64,000 nt of DNA from contig JBKPPF010000009.1 of the NCBI GenBank assembly GCA_046733475.1, positions 41,630 to 105,629 on the forward strand, written 5' to 3'. The position numbers were made by a program, and so were the translations under genes. Below the pieces are notes generated by a model that searched no databases, was not told the DNA's origin, and saw only the letters and a list, made by a program, of their open reading frames with translations. Within the stretch, counting starts at the first letter, position 1, and each line of letters opens with the position of its first letter. Source of the stretch: DATEOR01 sp046733475 (lineage in GTDB: Bacteria; Actinomycetota; Thermoleophilia; Gaiellales; Gaiellaceae). This document shows, piece by piece, positions 8,118 through 16,893 of this stretch.

Positions 8118-8647
8118 CCCGCCTCCTCCTGGCTGCGGTCGTCGTCCTCGTCGCAGTGGCGGCGGCGGACGCGATCAGGCCTGACGGAGAGGGGCGGACG
8201 GTCTCGGCGGCGGCCGGTCGGTCAGCCGCGCAGCCCGCAATGCGGCGGTCGTCGTCCGGGTACGTCGCCGTCGGGGTGTTCACGCGCAAGCGCGTCCTGC
8301 ACCACGGCCGCGAGTACCTGAGCTCGGAGGAGATCGACGCCGCCTTCCCGAGCCTCGAGAGCGGCGAGCCCTTCGACATCACACACCTCGCCACTGCGTC
8401 GGACGGCACGCTCGCGCTCGCCATCTACCGGTTTCCGGCGAAGGAGCCCGTCGAGGCCGCGGTCGAACTGTGGCGAGAAGGGCGGCTCCTGGCCGCATTC
8501 CAGGTCCCGGCGGGAAGCTTCGGCGGGGGGCTCGGGTTCGCCGACGAGGGCCGGCTCGTCGCCACGCTGCTCTCCGACGGCCACTCCGTCGTCTTCTTCA
8601 CCCGCTCCGGCAAGCGGGTGGGCAGCGTGTCGGCTACGTCCTGGTGA
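8114..8647 (+). CDS. Membrane-anchored or secreted protein of unknown function
   Basis: A 177-residue product starting within the ileS stop (ATGA). It has an N-terminal hydrophobic segment (LLLAAVVVLVAVAAADAI) acting as a signal or anchor, then an extracytoplasmic beta-rich part (GTLALAIYRFP, VELWREGRLLAAF, SVVFFTRSGKRVGSV). The end overlaps the convergent ispH by 14 bases. No domain is recognised; co-transcription with ileS is likely from the overlap. Confidence 0.72.
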   Translation: MTRLLLAAVVVLVAVAAADAIRPDGEGRTVSAAAGRSAAQPAMRRSSSGYVAVGVFTRKRVLHHGREYLSSEEIDAAFPSLESGEPFDITHLATASDGTLALAIYRFPAKEPVEAAVELWREGRLLAAFQVPAGSFGGGLGFADEGRLVATLLSDGHSVVFFTRSGKRVGSVSATSW

Positions 8648-9581
8648 CCGGGTCCGCGCGGACTTCGCGCGGAAGCTTGAAGAAGACGTCCTCGACCGCG
8701 CCGTCGAGCGACTCGACCTGGGAGACGCCGCGTTCCCGAAACCAGCCGACGACACGGCGCACCAGGGACTCGGGAGCCGACGCGCCGGAGGTGAGGCCGA
8801 CGCTCTCCACGCCGTCGAGCCAGGCCTCGTCGATCTCGCTCTCGTCATCGATCAGGTAGGCGTCCACGCCACCGGCGCGGGCCACGTCGACGAGCCGGTT
8901 CGAGTTCGAGCTGTTGCGGGAGCCGATCACGAGCAGCAGGTCGACGGCTGCGAGAATCCGCTTCACGGCGCGCTGCCGGTTCGTCGTCGCGTAGCAGATG
9001 TCGTCCTTCTCGGGCGCCTCGACGTCGGGGAAGCGGCGGCGGAGGACACGGACGATCTCGTCGGTGTCGTCCACTGAGAGCGTGGTCTGCGTCAGGTAGA
9101 CGAGCTTCTCGGTCTGGGGCGGGACCACGGTCTCGGCCTGCTCGGCGGTCTCGACGAGGAGGGTCGACTGCGGGGCCTCGCCGGTCGTGCCGTCGACTTC
9201 CTCGTGGCCCGCGTGGCCGATGAGGAAGATCGTGTAGCCGAGCCGGGCGAAGTGCCGTGCCTCGGCGTGCACCTTAGAGACCAGAGGACAGGTGGCGTCG
9301 ATCGGGCGGAGACCCCGGAAGCGTGCGCTATGGCGGACCGCCGGCGACACGCCATGTGCAGAGAAGACGACGAGGCGCCCCGGCGGCACCTGCGCGACGC
9401 TGTCGACGAACACGGCTCCGCGCCGCTCGAGGTCGCGGACGACGTGCGCGTTGTGGACGATCTGCTTGCGGACGTAGACCGGCGCCCCGTGCAATTCGAG
9501 GGCCCGCTCCACAGTCTCGACCGCCCGCTCGACGCCGGCGCAATAGCCCCTTGGCGAGGCGAGAACCAGCCGTTTGACCAC
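8634..9581 (-). CDS. ispH: 4-hydroxy-3-methylbut-2-enyl diphosphate reductase (LytB)
   Basis: The 315-residue product is full length for IspH, the last enzyme of the MEP isoprenoid pathway, which makes IPP and DMAPP with a [4Fe-4S] cluster. The three cluster cysteines are C14 (RGYCAGV), C98 (DATCPLV) and C196 (DICYATTN). The HGVSP and GHAGHEEVDGT segments carry the substrate-binding histidines. Its upstream region carries a hairpin/terminator structure (9653-9702) that could regulate it. Confidence 0.96.
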   Translation of the reverse strand: MVKRLVLASPRGYCAGVERAVETVERALELHGAPVYVRKQIVHNAHVVRDLERRGAVFVDSVAQVPPGRLVVFSAHGVSPAVRHSARFRGLRPIDATCPLVSKVHAEARHFARLGYTIFLIGHAGHEEVDGTTGEAPQSTLLVETAEQAETVVPPQTEKLVYLTQTTLSVDDTDEIVRVLRRRFPDVEAPEKDDICYATTNRQRAVKRILAAVDLLLVIGSRNSSNSNRLVDVARAGGVDAYLIDDESEIDEAWLDGVESVGLTSGASAPESLVRRVVGWFRERGVSQVESLDGAVEDVFFKLPREVRADPVTRT

Positions 9582-9652
9582 CGTCTTTCAGTGTAGTTAC
9601 ACCCGGCTGCGGCAGAGGTAGACCATCGTCCCGCCTGCCTGAAAGCGGAAAA

Positions 9653-9702
9653 GCCCGCCGCTCGGGGGGTGAGCGCGGCGGGCCTTCCCACAGTTGCTCA
9701 CC
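9653..9702 (-). promoter_or_regulatory. Terminator with alternative antiterminator-like pairing upstream of ispH
   Basis: On the minus strand, 11 paired bases (9683-9671 with 9663-9653, two-base bulge) close a C-rich loop and are followed by TTTTCC, a terminator form 70 bases upstream of the ispH start. GGTGAGC read from 9702-9696 can instead pair with GCTCACC at 9674-9668, which lies in the terminator arm and loop. The two folds exclude each other, as in attenuators. The rest of the 9582-9876 gap holds no convincing gene; a small RNA ending at this terminator is the other reading. Confidence 0.45.
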
Positions 9703-9876
9703 GCGGCTCTACATGGCCAGGGACACATGCCGCGGTTCGCATCGCCCAGTGGCGGGGACGGTACAGCGGCCTCTCGGGCCTGCCAATAGGTCCTTCGGCC
9801 CATCTTTGCAATCTTGATTTGCTGCCCGCGGGCTTCTCGACGGGCACGCAAACGGCACCTATCATCACGGTGCCCA

Positions 9877-12800
9877 GTGAGTCACCACAGTCGAGTCATC
9901 CTGCTCGAGGTCGTTCCGCTTTTCGTCCTCGCGGCGCTGTACCTCGGCGTCGCCCTCGCGCTTGCGCCCGAGCTCCTGCGGCGCGGCAGGCGGTTCTCCT
10001 GGCTCGGGCTCGGCATTTGGCTCGTCTTCGTGCTGATCGGCGGAACGGCCGGCGTGATCGCCGGCGAGAAGCTGACGAACGAGGACTTCCTCGCGTCTGC
10101 CGACGAGTGGGCCATCTTCGGCCTCGCCCTCCTCGCCTACCTGCCGGCCGCGATCTTCGTCTGGCGCTGGGACGAGCGCCATCTGCTCATCTCGGCCGCG
10201 CCGCGTGTCGTCGAGGCGGAGATGGAGGCGTCAGAGCGTCGCCGAGAGGCCGAGTCCATCTCCCGGCTCTCGACCGCGCTCGCGCAGGCGGGGAGCGGGC
10301 GCGAGGCCGCGAACCGGCTCTTCGACGAGCTCGAGAGCGTCCTGGAGGTGACCAGGATGATGATCGCAACCGTTGACGAGCAGGCGGGCGTGGCGGCCGG
10401 GTACGCGGCACGCGGGATCGACGAGGCCTGGTGGCAGACCGTCGTCCTCGATCTGGAGACGGCTCGGAGCGCGGTCGTGGCGGTTGCCCGCGAGCGCAGC
10501 TCTCTCGTCGTCTTCGACGTCAAGACCTCCCCTCAGGTGAACCAGGAGCTCGCAACGCACGTGGGCGCGCATAGTGCAGCCTTCGTCCCCCTCCTCGCCG
10601 ACGGCCGGGTGACCGCCGTCCTCGCGGTCGCGAGCGAGAAGCCGCGGCTCTTCACGCCGTCCGAGACCGAGCTCATGCAGGACCTCGCCAACGAGACCGC
10701 GCTTGCCCTCGGTCACGCCTCGTCGCGCGACGCGCTCCAGGAGGCTCTCGCGCGGGAGCGTCTCGTCGGGGAGATCTCGAGACGCGTGCGCTCCGAGCTC
10801 GACCTCGACGCGGTGCTCAGCGTCGCCGTCAGGGAGGTCGGGATGGCGCTCGACCTCTCGCGCGCGTTCATCCGGCTCGGCGACCAGATCGAAGTGGCAC
10901 CCGTCCGCGCCGAGTGGGACGCGCCCGGCGTCGAGACGATCGGCAACGCCGCAGGCCGCCTGCCCGTTTCCAACCTTGCCGCGCGCGAGCGGCGGACAGT
11001 GACGATCGCAGACATCCTCACCGCTCCGGAGCTCGACGACTCGAGCCTCGGCGGAAGGGAGACGCTGGTCGACCTCGGGACGCGCGCCGTGATCACGACG
11101 CCGATCCTCGTCTTCGACCGGATGATCGGCATCTTCGCCCTCCACCGCGCCGAGCCTTCGGCCTGGAGCCCGCACGATGTCTCGGTCGCCGAGGCGGTCG
11201 CGCGCGAGATCGGGCTCGCAGTCCACACGGCTCAGCTTCTCCAGCAGAACGAGCGCCGCCTGCAGGAGCAGGCCGCGCTGCTCAAGGCCGGCCAGGTCCT
11301 CACGTCGGACCTTCGTTTCTCCTCGGTCATCCGACGCCTCGTCACCGAGGTGGTCCAGCTGCTCAGCGCGGACGCCGCCGACTGCTGGGTCTTCGACGAG
11401 CGTCGAACGATGCTCCGCTGCGAGGCCGTGCTCGGCGTGCCGGAGCGGAATGTCGGCCGGGAGGTTGTCCCCCAGGGCACGTTCCAGCAGGTGCTCTCCA
11501 CCGGGCGCCCCGTCCTGAAGCGCGATTTCGCGCGCTCCGAGTCCCCGACGCCGACGGGGGACTACAAGGTCTTCGCCGAGGTCATGGATGCCCCGATCAC
11601 GTGGCTCGGTGAGGTCCGCGGCGTGCTCGGCGTCTGCGCGCGGGAGGACGGCCGGTTCGACGAGAAGGACCTCGAGCTCCTCGACACGTTCGCCCGCCTC
11701 GCGTCCCTCGCGCTTCACAACGCCGAGAGCTTCGGCGAGCGCGAACGCCAGGCCCAGGTGCAGCGGGGCTTCTACCGGATCGCAGAAGTGCTCGGCTCGA
11801 CGCTCTCTCTCGGCGAGACCCTAGACGCGCTCGCACAGGCCGCGTGCGACGCGCTCGGCGGCACGTCGGCTCTCGTGCTCGAGCCGAGCGGCGACCGGCT
11901 CATGCTCTCCGGCTCGCACGAGCTTCCTCCGGACCTGCGCCGAGGGCTCGCCGCCGGGATGGTCGGCGATGACTCGCCGCTCCGCGCCGCGGCCGAGGAG
12001 GGGCGCATTCTCTCGGCGTCCTCGCTGGAAGACGACGACCGCTTCAAGGAGAGCGCGCGAACGCTTCTGACGGACGAGGGGTACCGGTCGCTCATCGCCG
12101 CGCCGGTGATCGGCGCGCAGGGACAGAAGCACGCCGTCGTCGTCCTCTTCCGAGAGGAACGGAGCTTCTCCGACGACGACCTCGCGCTCGCGCGGCACCT
12201 CACCGGAGCCGCGCGCGGGGCGCTCGAGCGCGCCGAGCTCTTCGAGGGCGAGCGGCGAGCGCACACCTTCTCGCAGCGCCTCGCCGACATCGGCGGCCTC
12301 CTCGCCACGAAGCTCGACCCGGTTGCGGCGTTCGAGGAAGTCGTCCGAGAGGCGTCGGCTCTTCTCGATGCCGACGCCGCGATTCTGCGCCTGCTCGAGA
12401 ACGACAACCTCGTCGTCCGCGCAGCCTGGGGCCCGGGCACGCAGGGGATCCGCAACATGCGCTCGAGCTCGGCCGGCGGAGCAGTCGGGATCGCGGCACA
12501 GTCACGGGCTCCGCACACCGTCTCGGATGCGAGGGAGACGCCGCGGTTCGCGCACGAGGATCCGTTGCTCGCGAACGGGATGATCTCGTGCGTCGCCGTC
12601 CCGATGCTCCTTCACGGCGGCGGCCTGAGCGGCGTGCTCACGGTCTACGACTCCGCCGTGCGGTCCTGGCGCGACGACGAGGTGCAGGCGCTCGCGGCAC
12701 TCGCCGCGACGGCGTCGGCGGTCTTCTCGAGCGCCGAGCTCTACCAGCGCGTTGCGGAGGAGAAGGAGCGAAGCGAGGCGATCCTCGCCAACATCGCCGA

Positions 12801-13809
12801 CGGCATCGTCGCCGTCGACCGCGACGGGAACATCCTCTTGTGGAACGCGACCGCCGAGCAGATCAGCGGCGTTCCCGCCGAGGAGGCGCTTGGGCGGCGC
12901 GTATCGAAGGTCCTGCAGCGCGATCTCGCGGCGGAGGACGGCGCGCCTCCCGGTGAGCGCACGCTCTCGATCCAGCGAGGGGACAAGGAGGTCTGGCTCT
13001 CGCTCAGCGAGGCGGTCATGCTCGACGCCGGCGGGGCCGTCGCCGGCCGCGTCTTCGCCTTCCGCGACGTCTCCAGCGAGCGCGTGGTCGAGCAGATGAA
13101 GTCGGACTTCGTGGCCACGGTCTCGCATGAGCTCCGCACACCGCTCACCTCGATCTACGGCTTTGCGGAGACGCTCATGCGCGGCGACGTCGAGTTCTCC
13201 GACACCGAACGCGCGACCTTCCTCGGCTACATCGCCTCCGAGTCGGGGCGGCTCATCAACATCGTGGACGACCTCCTGAGCGTCGCCCGCCTCGAGACCG
13301 GCACGCTACGGCTGAACATCGAGGAGATCGACATCGGCTCGGTTGCGGACGAGGTCGTCGCGCGCGTCCAGGAGCACGCCGAGCGCTGGGCGTTCGACCT
13401 CGAAGTTCCGAGCGCGGGTTTCGTCGTCGAGGCTGACCGCGAGAAGCTCTCGCAGGTGCTCCTCAACCTGGTCGACAACGCAGTCAAGTTTTCGCCGGAC
13501 GGAGGCCGCATCTCGATCTCGGCGCGGCGCCGCCCGGAGAGTGTCGAGGTGCGCGTCTCCGATCAGGGCGTCGGCATCCCCCGCGCGGACCAGCAGCGCA
13601 TCTTCTCGAAGTTCTACCGCGCTGAGGGCACCGGGGTCGGCGTGCACGGGACGGGGCTCGGGCTGTTCCTGGCGCGCGGGCTACTCGTCGCGATGGGGGG
13701 GAGGATCTGGGTCGAGTCGAAGGAGGGCCAGGGCTCCACGTTCGTCTTCGAGCTTCCCGTGGCGGCGAGCGGCGTGGTCGAGCCGGCTCCGGAGAAGGTG
13801 ACGGCCTGA
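9877..13809 (+). CDS. Membrane sensor histidine kinase with five GAF domains and a PAS domain
   Basis: A very long kinase, about 1310 residues from GTG 9877. Three transmembrane segments lie within residues 9-96. Five successive GAF-type domains (roughly 135-275, 300-450, 470-620, 640-790 and 805-960) precede a PAS domain (about 970-1065), a HisKA domain with phospho-acceptor H1084 (VSHELRTPL) and a HATPase with N box LLNLVDNAVKFS and G boxes DQGVGIP and GTGLGLFLARG. Sensing is probably through small molecules or redox in the GAF array. The receiver gene follows with a one-base overlap (TGATG). The start is uncertain; GTG was chosen because the hydrophobic N-terminus follows directly. Confidence 0.92.
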   Translation: MSHHSRVILLEVVPLFVLAALYLGVALALAPELLRRGRRFSWLGLGIWLVFVLIGGTAGVIAGEKLTNEDFLASADEWAIFGLALLAYLPAAIFVWRWDERHLLISAAPRVVEAEMEASERRREAESISRLSTALAQAGSGREAANRLFDELESVLEVTRMMIATVDEQAGVAAGYAARGIDEAWWQTVVLDLETARSAVVAVARERSSLVVFDVKTSPQVNQELATHVGAHSAAFVPLLADGRVTAVLAVASEKPRLFTPSETELMQDLANETALALGHASSRDALQEALARERLVGEISRRVRSELDLDAVLSVAVREVGMALDLSRAFIRLGDQIEVAPVRAEWDAPGVETIGNAAGRLPVSNLAARERRTVTIADILTAPELDDSSLGGRETLVDLGTRAVITTPILVFDRMIGIFALHRAEPSAWSPHDVSVAEAVAREIGLAVHTAQLLQQNERRLQEQAALLKAGQVLTSDLRFSSVIRRLVTEVVQLLSADAADCWVFDERRTMLRCEAVLGVPERNVGREVVPQGTFQQVLSTGRPVLKRDFARSESPTPTGDYKVFAEVMDAPITWLGEVRGVLGVCAREDGRFDEKDLELLDTFARLASLALHNAESFGERERQAQVQRGFYRIAEVLGSTLSLGETLDALAQAACDALGGTSALVLEPSGDRLMLSGSHELPPDLRRGLAAGMVGDDSPLRAAAEEGRILSASSLEDDDRFKESARTLLTDEGYRSLIAAPVIGAQGQKHAVVVLFREERSFSDDDLALARHLTGAARGALERAELFEGERRAHTFSQRLADIGGLLATKLDPVAAFEEVVREASALLDADAAILRLLENDNLVVRAAWGPGTQGIRNMRSSSAGGAVGIAAQSRAPHTVSDARETPRFAHEDPLLANGMISCVAVPMLLHGGGLSGVLTVYDSAVRSWRDDEVQALAALAATASAVFSSAELYQRVAEEKERSEAILANIADGIVAVDRDGNILLWNATAEQISGVPAEEALGRRVSKVLQRDLAAEDGAPPGERTLSIQRGDKEVWLSLSEAVMLDAGGAVAGRVFAFRDVSSERVVEQMKSDFVATVSHELRTPLTSIYGFAETLMRGDVEFSDTERATFLGYIASESGRLINIVDDLLSVARLETGTLRLNIEEIDIGSVADEVVARVQEHAERWAFDLEVPSAGFVVEADREKLSQVLLNLVDNAVKFSPDGGRISISARRRPESVEVRVSDQGVGIPRADQQRIFSKFYRAEGTGVGVHGTGLGLFLARGLLVAMGGRIWVESKEGQGSTFVFELPVAASGVVEPAPEKVTA

Positions 13810-14249
13810 TGGCGCTGACCGTGCTCGTGATCGACGACGAGGATCCGATCCGGCTCCTCTGCCGGGTCAACCTCGAGGCCGAGGGAGCGAAGGTGCTGGA
13901 GGCAGAGAACGGCCACGTCGGGCTCGAGCTCGCGAGCGAGGAGCGGCCGGACGCGATTTTGCTCGACGTGATGATGCCGGGTCTCGACGGCTGGACGGTC
14001 GCCGAGCGGCTCCTCGAAGACGAGGCGACGCGCCGCATCCCGATCATCTTTCTCACCGCCCGCGCGGACGTGCGCGATCGGGCTCGTGGTCTCGGTACCG
14101 GCGGGCTCGACTACATCACGAAGCCATTCAATCCCGTGGAGCTCGCGGCTCACGTCGAGGAGGTCGTCGATGCGGTCAAGCGCGGCGAGCGCGAGGAGCT
14201 CCGCACGGAGAAGCTCTCCGAGCTTCGCGACCTTCTCGGCATGACCTAG
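13809..14249 (+). CDS. Single-domain response regulator
   Basis: A 146-residue receiver domain with acidic pocket DDED (residues 9-12), phospho-acceptor D53 (LLDVMMPGLDG), Thr/Ser switch (FLTAR) and Lys in TKPFNP. No output domain follows, so it would act by protein interaction, like the CheY/PilH type. It overlaps the kinase gene and is surely its partner. It resembles the receiver at 37857 closely (RLLC, NL, MMP.LDGWTVAE), indicating two paralogous kinase/receiver modules. Confidence 0.93.
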   Translation: MALTVLVIDDEDPIRLLCRVNLEAEGAKVLEAENGHVGLELASEERPDAILLDVMMPGLDGWTVAERLLEDEATRRIPIIFLTARADVRDRARGLGTGGLDYITKPFNPVELAAHVEEVVDAVKRGEREELRTEKLSELRDLLGMT

Positions 14250-15220
14250 GGCCCGCGGGCCGTCTGGGCGAGCACGATGGCGGCAAGCACCATGAGGCCG
14301 CCGACCAGCTGTTCCGGCGAGATCTCCTCGCCGAGCCAGGCGTAGGCGACGAGACCGGCCAGCACCGGTTCCACCATCGCGACGACGGTTGCGCGCGTGG
14401 CGGGAATGTGGCGGAGCGCCGTGATCATGCAGATGAAAGGCACGACCGTCCCGAGCACGACGATGTAGGCGATCAGAAGCCAGACCGGAAGCTCGTGGTC
14501 CTCCAGCCGGCCGAGGAGTGACGCGTCGCTCGTCACGACGTCGTCGGGGAAGCTCCACCACGGTTGCACCACCGCCCAGAAGAGCGCGGCGAAGAGAAAG
14601 CCCCACGCGAGGAGCGAGTAGACGTCGCGCCCGCCGCGCACGCTGTGCTCGGCCATGAGGATGTAGAGCGCGTAGGCGAAGGCGCCGGCGAGCGCCGCGG
14701 CGACTCCCACACCGTCGAGTGTGCCGCCGCCGCTCCAGATCTCGGCGACGAGCGTGAGCCCGCCGAAGGCCAGCGCGAGCGCGTACCAGAGTCGCCGACG
14801 CACGGGTTCGTGAACGAAGAACCGCGCCCATAAGGCGACGAGCACCGGGGCCAGGTACTGGATGACGAGCGCGATCCCGATGTCGAGGTGCGTGATCGCC
14901 GTGAAGTAGAAGAAGTGGACGAAGGCGAGTCCGCAGATCCCGAAGATCGCGAGGTAGCCGAGCTCCCGGCGCGTGACGCGAAGCGTGCGGGGAGCGAAGA
15001 TCGCCACGCCCGCGAAGAGCAGGGTCGCGGCGCCGGTACCGCGAACCTCGGCCAGCCGGAGGGCGGAGAGCCCGCCGGAGTCGACCACGATCTTGGCGAC
15101 GGTCGCGTTCACGGACCAGAGTGCGATCGCCGCGAGGACGAGCGCGTATCCCAGCGCGGGGCGGCGGTGTTCGCTGGGATCCTCGGAGCGCTCCGGGACG
15201 TTGAGCGGGGCGTCGACCAC
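14246..15220 (-). CDS. EamA/DMT-superfamily transporter
   Basis: About 324 residues with ten hydrophobic helices in the two-times-five arrangement of EamA (RhaT/DMT) metabolite exporters. The repeat starts with LAAIALWSVNATVAKIVVDS, and ATVVAMVEPVLAGLVAYAWL is the typical EamA repeat end. GTG 15220 is chosen because longer readings run antisense through tRNA-Pro. Substrate unknown. The stop overlaps the convergent receiver gene by four bases. Confidence 0.88.
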   Translation of the reverse strand: MVDAPLNVPERSEDPSEHRRPALGYALVLAAIALWSVNATVAKIVVDSGGLSALRLAEVRGTGAATLLFAGVAIFAPRTLRVTRRELGYLAIFGICGLAFVHFFYFTAITHLDIGIALVIQYLAPVLVALWARFFVHEPVRRRLWYALALAFGGLTLVAEIWSGGGTLDGVGVAAALAGAFAYALYILMAEHSVRGGRDVYSLLAWGFLFAALFWAVVQPWWSFPDDVVTSDASLLGRLEDHELPVWLLIAYIVVLGTVVPFICMITALRHIPATRATVVAMVEPVLAGLVAYAWLGEEISPEQLVGGLMVLAAIVLAQTARGP

Positions 15221-15266
15221 GGCGGCGGAGGTTATCCGGGCGGCAGGCGCTCTACACTTGGGGGCG

Positions 15267-15340
15267 CGGGACGTAGCGCAGCCTGGTAGCGCGCCTGCTT
15301 TGGGAGCAGGAGGCCGCCGGTTCGAATCCGGCCGTCCCGA
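15267..15340 (+). tRNA. tRNA-Pro (anticodon UGG)
   Basis: A 74-nt cloverleaf. The acceptor stem CGGGACG pairs with CGTCCCG, the anticodon loop TTTGGGA sits between CCTGC and GCAGG, and the T-arm is CCGG-TTCGAAT-CCGG. Discriminator A at 15340; CCA is not encoded. Confidence 0.96.
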
Positions 15341-15411
15341 CTGAATCATGCGGTACCGAACCGCCGAAAGGACGGCGGGCTGGGGAAAGGCGTACGAGGG
15401 AAGTGCGAAAC

Positions 15412-15527
15412 GTGCGCTGGGTCGGCATCTACACACGCGTCACTACCGCGAGATGGTCAGCCTGCTGCGCGACACCATGGGGCTTGCCGTGAACTTCGAG
15501 GAGGAGACAACAATCGAGTCGGCTTAA
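15412..15527 (+). pseudogene. Frameshifted remnant resembling the N-terminus of a VOC/glyoxalase protein
   Basis: One frame reads VRWVGIYTR, then after a one-base shift another frame reads HYREMVSLLRDTMGLAVNF followed by EEETTIESA and a stop. Together they resemble the first strand and helix of a vicinal-oxygen-chelate domain. Only about 38 residues remain, just downstream of tRNA-Pro, which is a common place for gene scars. Assignment is by eye. Confidence 0.35.
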
Positions 15528-15570
15528 CCCCGAGGGTTAGCCCTGCCGCGCTTCTGGTAGACCTCCGGGG

Positions 15571-16548
15571 ATGCGCTACCGCAAGCTCGGCGACTTCGGC
15601 GTCAAGGTCTCGGAGATCTCCCTCGGCTCGTGGCTCACCTACGGGGGTTCTGTCGAGGACGAACGGGCGATCGCCTGCGTCCACCGGGCCTTCGAGCTCG
15701 GTGTCAACTTCTTCGACACGGCCAATGTCTATCGGCGGGGCGCTGCGGAGGAGGTCACGGGGCGGGCGCTCAAGGGCATCGATCGCGACGACTATTTCCT
15801 CGCGACGAAGGTCTACTTCCCGATGGGCGACGGCCCCAACGACCGCGGGCTCTCGCGCAAGCACATCATGGAGCAGTGCCACGCCTCCCTGAAGCGGCTC
15901 GGCACGGACTACGTCGATCTCTACCAGTGCCACCGCGCGGACGCGGACACGCCGCTCGAGGAGACGCTGCGTGCTCTCGACGATCTCGTCACGCAGGGCA
16001 AAGTGCTTTACGTCGGCGTCTCCGAGTGGTCGGCGCAGCGGATTCAGGAGGCGAGGCGCATCCAGGCCGAGCTCAACCTCGACCCGCTCGCCTCGAACCA
16101 GCCGGAATACTCGATGCTGCAGCGGAAGATCGAGGAGGAGGTGCTCCCGGTCTCCAAGGGACTCGGCATCGGCCAGGTCGTCTGGTCGCCGCTTGCCCAG
16201 GGCGTGCTCGCCGGGAAGTACAAGCCGGGTGAGCAGCCGGCCGAAGGCACGCGGGCTGCGACGCCGGGCGACCAGGACATGATGTCGCGCTTCATGCGCG
16301 ACGACGTCCTCGAGGCAGTGCAGAACCTGCGCCCGGTCGCGGACGAGCTCGGCATCACGATGGCCCAGCTCGCGCTCGCCTGGGTGCTGCGGGAGCCGGG
16401 AGTCTCGAGCGCCATCGTCGGCGCCTCGCGCCCCGAGCAGGTGGAGGACAATGTCGCGGCGAGCGGCATCGAGCTCGGCGACGACGTCCTACAGCGGATC
16501 GACCAGATCCTCGGTGGCGTCCTGGTCGCGGCGCCGACCGGCGACTAG
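15571..16548 (+). CDS. Aldo/keto reductase (Kvbeta/YajO-like)
   Basis: A 325-residue TIM-barrel oxidoreductase with the complete catalytic tetrad: D49 (FFDTANVY), Y54, K80 (ATKVYF) and H121 (YQCHRAD). The C-terminal NADPH-binding segment SSAIVGASRPEQVEDNV is present. The N-terminus MRYRKLGDFGVKVSEISLG is typical of the AKR12/AKR6 potassium-channel-beta-like group. It reduces aldehydes or ketones with NADPH in the cytoplasm; substrate not deducible. Confidence 0.92.
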   Translation: MRYRKLGDFGVKVSEISLGSWLTYGGSVEDERAIACVHRAFELGVNFFDTANVYRRGAAEEVTGRALKGIDRDDYFLATKVYFPMGDGPNDRGLSRKHIMEQCHASLKRLGTDYVDLYQCHRADADTPLEETLRALDDLVTQGKVLYVGVSEWSAQRIQEARRIQAELNLDPLASNQPEYSMLQRKIEEEVLPVSKGLGIGQVVWSPLAQGVLAGKYKPGEQPAEGTRAATPGDQDMMSRFMRDDVLEAVQNLRPVADELGITMAQLALAWVLREPGVSSAIVGASRPEQVEDNVAASGIELGDDVLQRIDQILGGVLVAAPTGD

Positions 16549-16842
16549 CTAGACCAGCCGAAGAAGCAGCGAGCCGAGCAGGAAGAGCCAGAGCACGGCG
16601 AGCACGACCGCGAGCGCCGTGGCGACGAAGTTGGTCGCCTCGCGCGGGTTCCCCTGCTTGGTCGCCCGCCAGCCGACGAAACCGAAGACGAGTGCGCCGA
16701 GCGCGGTGATGGTCGTGATCGGGAGGAGCGAGTCGGCGACGACGATCGAGGCAAGCCAGGTGAAGGCTCCGGCCGCGCCCAGCCATGCGAATAGGCTCGC
16801 GGCGCGAGTGTCGTCCTCAAGCGCACGGTCCAGCTCCCACAC
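16549..16842 (-). CDS. Small three-helix membrane protein
   Basis: A 97-residue product with hydrophobic stretches near residues 18-38, 41-60 and 73-96, the last being LAVVLAVLWLFLLGSLLLRL. A charged N-terminus (MWELDRALEDDTRAA) suggests a cytosolic start. No family recognised. It lies upstream of the ABC permease on the opposite side of a 51-bp gap but belongs to a separate frame and has no evident link. Confidence 0.65.
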   Translation of the reverse strand: MWELDRALEDDTRAASLFAWLGAAGAFTWLASIVVADSLLPITTITALGALVFGFVGWRATKQGNPREATNFVATALAVVLAVLWLFLLGSLLLRLV

Positions 16843-16893
16843 GATCTGACTGTAGGACGGGGCTGTTCCGACGGGGTCCCCCGAAAGGGGTAG

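Noticed and set aside
9640..9700. Possible 6C RNA, because a hairpin loop holds six C on the minus strand
   Set aside because: The 6C motif needs two C-rich hairpins; only one is visible, and it is followed by a T-run like a terminator.
9700..9860. Possible cobalamin riboswitch (minus strand has CCCGCCACTG)
   Set aside because: Only this ten-base string fits; the other conserved cobalamin-riboswitch blocks are not found in the right order, and ispH is not a usual target.
10231..11718. Minus-strand frame of 495 codons inside the first kinase gene
   Set aside because: Shadow of the GAF-domain coding sequence; composition only.
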